DNA of 64,000 bases, from the NCBI RefSeq assembly GCF_008386695.1, contig NZ_VUOC01000001.1:116364-180363 (forward strand), read 5' to 3'. Of this stretch, positions 62,584 to 64,000 are shown piece by piece (the first letter of the stretch is position 1; each line of letters starts with the position of its first letter). The translations under genes and the position numbers were made by a program. A model generated the notes under the pieces. The model saw nothing but the letters and a program-made list of their open reading frames with translations. It was not told the origin of the DNA and did not search any database. Origin of the DNA: Chitinophaga agrisoli (GTDB lineage: Bacteria; Bacteroidota; Bacteroidia; Chitinophagales; Chitinophagaceae).

Positions 62584-63597
62584 ATGAACGTCCTGATCTC
62601 ACCCGATCAAAAAAAAGATCCGGGCAAGGAGCTAGATGTACCTGCCCATTTCCAGCAGTACCTGGCTCCCTGGAGCACCCGGCAATACCGGGAGTATGCC
62701 TTTGGCTCCATCTTAACCCAAACTTTCCTGCATAAACACTACCGTATCTATATTTACCGGTTCCAGATAGCACGGCCGGTACACCTGTATTTTTCCTGTG
62801 ATGAGCCCACCATTGCCCTGCGTCATATGATGGAAGGCTCCGTATTTGCAGAAGTGACCGGCTTTGGCCGGGTGCTGCTGGAACCTTACCGTTATGGGCT
62901 TTTATACCTGCCCCCCGGCGTTAACCAGGCCTGGTTCGAAGCCGGCGCCGCAGAATCCTTCCATATGGAGCTGGAGCATACCTGGCTGGAAGAGATGGCG
63001 GAAAGCAGCCAGGAAGTGGCCGCTTTGATGAGCCGGGTGGTAACGGCCAGTAAAGAGGGCAAACTGCTGCACCATATGCCAATAGACTATTTTGTACATG
63101 AAACATTACACGCGATCCGCAGCAGTACAGAAACCGGCGGCTACCTGCTGATGGATTTTAAAACAGGCATCCTCCAGATCTTAACGCAATACGTAAAGGC
63201 CCTCAAGGATAAAGACCATCTGGATGGCCTGCCGGATGTGCCCAACAAAGAAATACTGGTACACCTCTGGGAAAAAGTACGTGCAGACCCCCATATCCAT
63301 CATACCCTGGCCAGGCTGGCCCGCGCCCACCATATGCACGAAAAAACGCTGAGCCGGCATTTCCAGCGCCTGTTTAAGATAAGCCTGCCGGCCTATGTGC
63401 ATGAGCAATGTATGGGCAGGGCCTGGTTCCTGATCACCACTACCTCGCACCCGCTAACGGATATCGCCAACAACCTCGGCTATACGGAGATCAGTAATTT
63501 CAACCGCGCCTTTAAACGCCGCTATAACGTATCTCCGCAGTCGCTGCGCACTATAAAATTGTCCGGAAATGATCCGCAGAATGTACAGGGGGGATAA
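62584..63597 (+). CDS. AraC family transcriptional regulator (second)
   Basis: A 337-residue regulator with an N-terminal sensor of unassigned type (about residues 1-230) and a C-terminal AraC double helix-turn-helix (LARAHHMHEKTLSRHFQRLFKISLPAYVHEQCMGRAW, then HPLTDIANNLGYTEISNFNRAFKRRYNVSPQSLR). The sensor is rich in aromatic and His residues and lacks a clear cupin motif. It stands alone on the plus strand after the T9SS protein gene. No target genes can be proposed from this window, since the following 400 bp are gene-free. Confidence 0.9.
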   Translation: MNVLISPDQKKDPGKELDVPAHFQQYLAPWSTRQYREYAFGSILTQTFLHKHYRIYIYRFQIARPVHLYFSCDEPTIALRHMMEGSVFAEVTGFGRVLLEPYRYGLLYLPPGVNQAWFEAGAAESFHMELEHTWLEEMAESSQEVAALMSRVVTASKEGKLLHHMPIDYFVHETLHAIRSSTETGGYLLMDFKTGILQILTQYVKALKDKDHLDGLPDVPNKEILVHLWEKVRADPHIHHTLARLARAHHMHEKTLSRHFQRLFKISLPAYVHEQCMGRAWFLITTTSHPLTDIANNLGYTEISNFNRAFKRRYNVSPQSLRTIKLSGNDPQNVQGG

Positions 63598-64000
63598 ACG
63601 ATTATTGTTCATTTCTATGGAATTTTATGAGGTAAGGACGGCGCCGTATAGCCTTCCTGCATTAACCCAAAACAGATAAATGACCATTAGCTTTCATTTA
63701 TATATATAAGGCGACTCACGCCTGGTTCCGTTGTTCCCACCGGTAGCAGGCGCCCATCACGGCTGAAGGGATGGGTACTGCTCCGGTAAACTTATAAGCA
63801 AGATGCGTTTAACAACTCACACTTAATTAGGTTCACTACCTATTATGGTGTCTTTATGGTTATTTGAACATAAGCGGTTCTGCCTTTCCAGGTGGAACAT
63901 TCATTTTCACGCTGTCTCATATACACCCTGAAAGGCTGTATTTTTTTTCCATAAAGTATCCATAACGTATAGTTAAAGCATACATAAAGCATAGATAAAG
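63598..64000. other. Gene-free end of the window
   Basis: No credible frame is seen. A small hairpin GGCG ACTCA CGCC (63710-63722) is followed by a nested hairpin (63739-63787) with outer stem ACCGG-(T)-AGCAG / CTGCTCCGGT and inner stem CCCATC / GATGGG. It has no T-run. An 11-bp array begins at 63952. Confidence 0.6.
63952..64000 (+). repeat. 11-bp tandem array cut by the window end
   Basis: Units TAAAGTATCCA, TAACGTATAGT, TAAAGCATACA, TAAAGCATAGA and TAAAG are in exact 11-bp register and run to the last base, so the full length is unknown. Confidence 0.75.

Noticed and set aside
63700-63800. Cobalamin, TPP or SAM riboswitch near the window end
   Set aside because: None of the conserved core sequences of these riboswitches is present; only generic stems are seen.

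Overview
The window looks like chromosomal DNA of a gliding bacterium of the phylum Bacteroidota, most likely family Chitinophagaceae and close to Chitinophaga. The evidence is a GldB lipoprotein, a fused GldF-GldG transporter protein, a type IX secretion (type B) C-terminal sorting domain, a TonB-dependent receptor with a carboxypeptidase-like N-terminal domain, the MurF-alanine racemase fusion typical of the phylum, and many -7 boxes of the form TAnnTTTG with almost no Shine-Dalgarno sequences. No tRNA, rRNA, CRISPR array, transposase or prophage gene was seen.

Layout. 1-3.2 kb: two peptide transporters (POT, cut at the window edge, then OPT). 3.4-14.6 kb: two minus-strand clusters of Planctomycete-type families (DUF1549/DUF1553 with an inserted LamG domain, DUF1501, a beta-propeller, a DUF2231/cytochrome c/LRR membrane protein; then DUF1800 and a second DUF1501) around one AraC regulator. 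14.8-22.5 kb: molybdenum cofactor synthesis (moeA, moaC, mobA, moaE, moaD, moaA, a ThiF-rhodanese protein) with a TauE-like exporter and an M48 protease. 22.6-32.8 kb: housekeeping genes (GNAT, serS, nadE, gldB, apaG, murF) and a cytochrome c/YceI/DUF5777/HExxH operon. 33.1-35 kb: an AT-richer accessory patch with a small ORF, an ADP-ribosyltransferase-like protein and about 800 bp of gene-free DNA holding a possible small RNA. 35-44.5 kb: methylmalonyl-CoA epimerase, cysteine desulfurase plus an IscU-like scaffold, GldFG, TerC, MurF-Alr, LspA. 44.5-49.2 kb: a probable sulfur-responsive unit. It holds a TonB receptor behind a textbook promoter and an 18-codon Cys-rich leader ORF, and a TauE exporter whose promoter carries a related palindrome. 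49.4-63.6 kb: fumC, enoyl-CoA hydratase, a B12-binding mutase subunit, glnS and gltX (convergent), polysaccharide deacetylase, tatD, ansA, a T9SS-exported protein and a second AraC regulator.

The most unusual signals are not protein families. (1) A Cys-codon-rich leader ORF precedes the TonB receptor. (2) A palindrome-like operator is shared between that receptor and the TauE gene. (3) Intergenic DNA carries degenerate tandem arrays of strict unit length: 7 bp (TTAGCnn), 8 bp (ATTAGCAC) and 11 bp (three arrays with different sequence). Some of them touch start or stop codons or form long inverted repeats. (4) The IscU-like scaffold has Trp where the first cluster-binding Cys should be.
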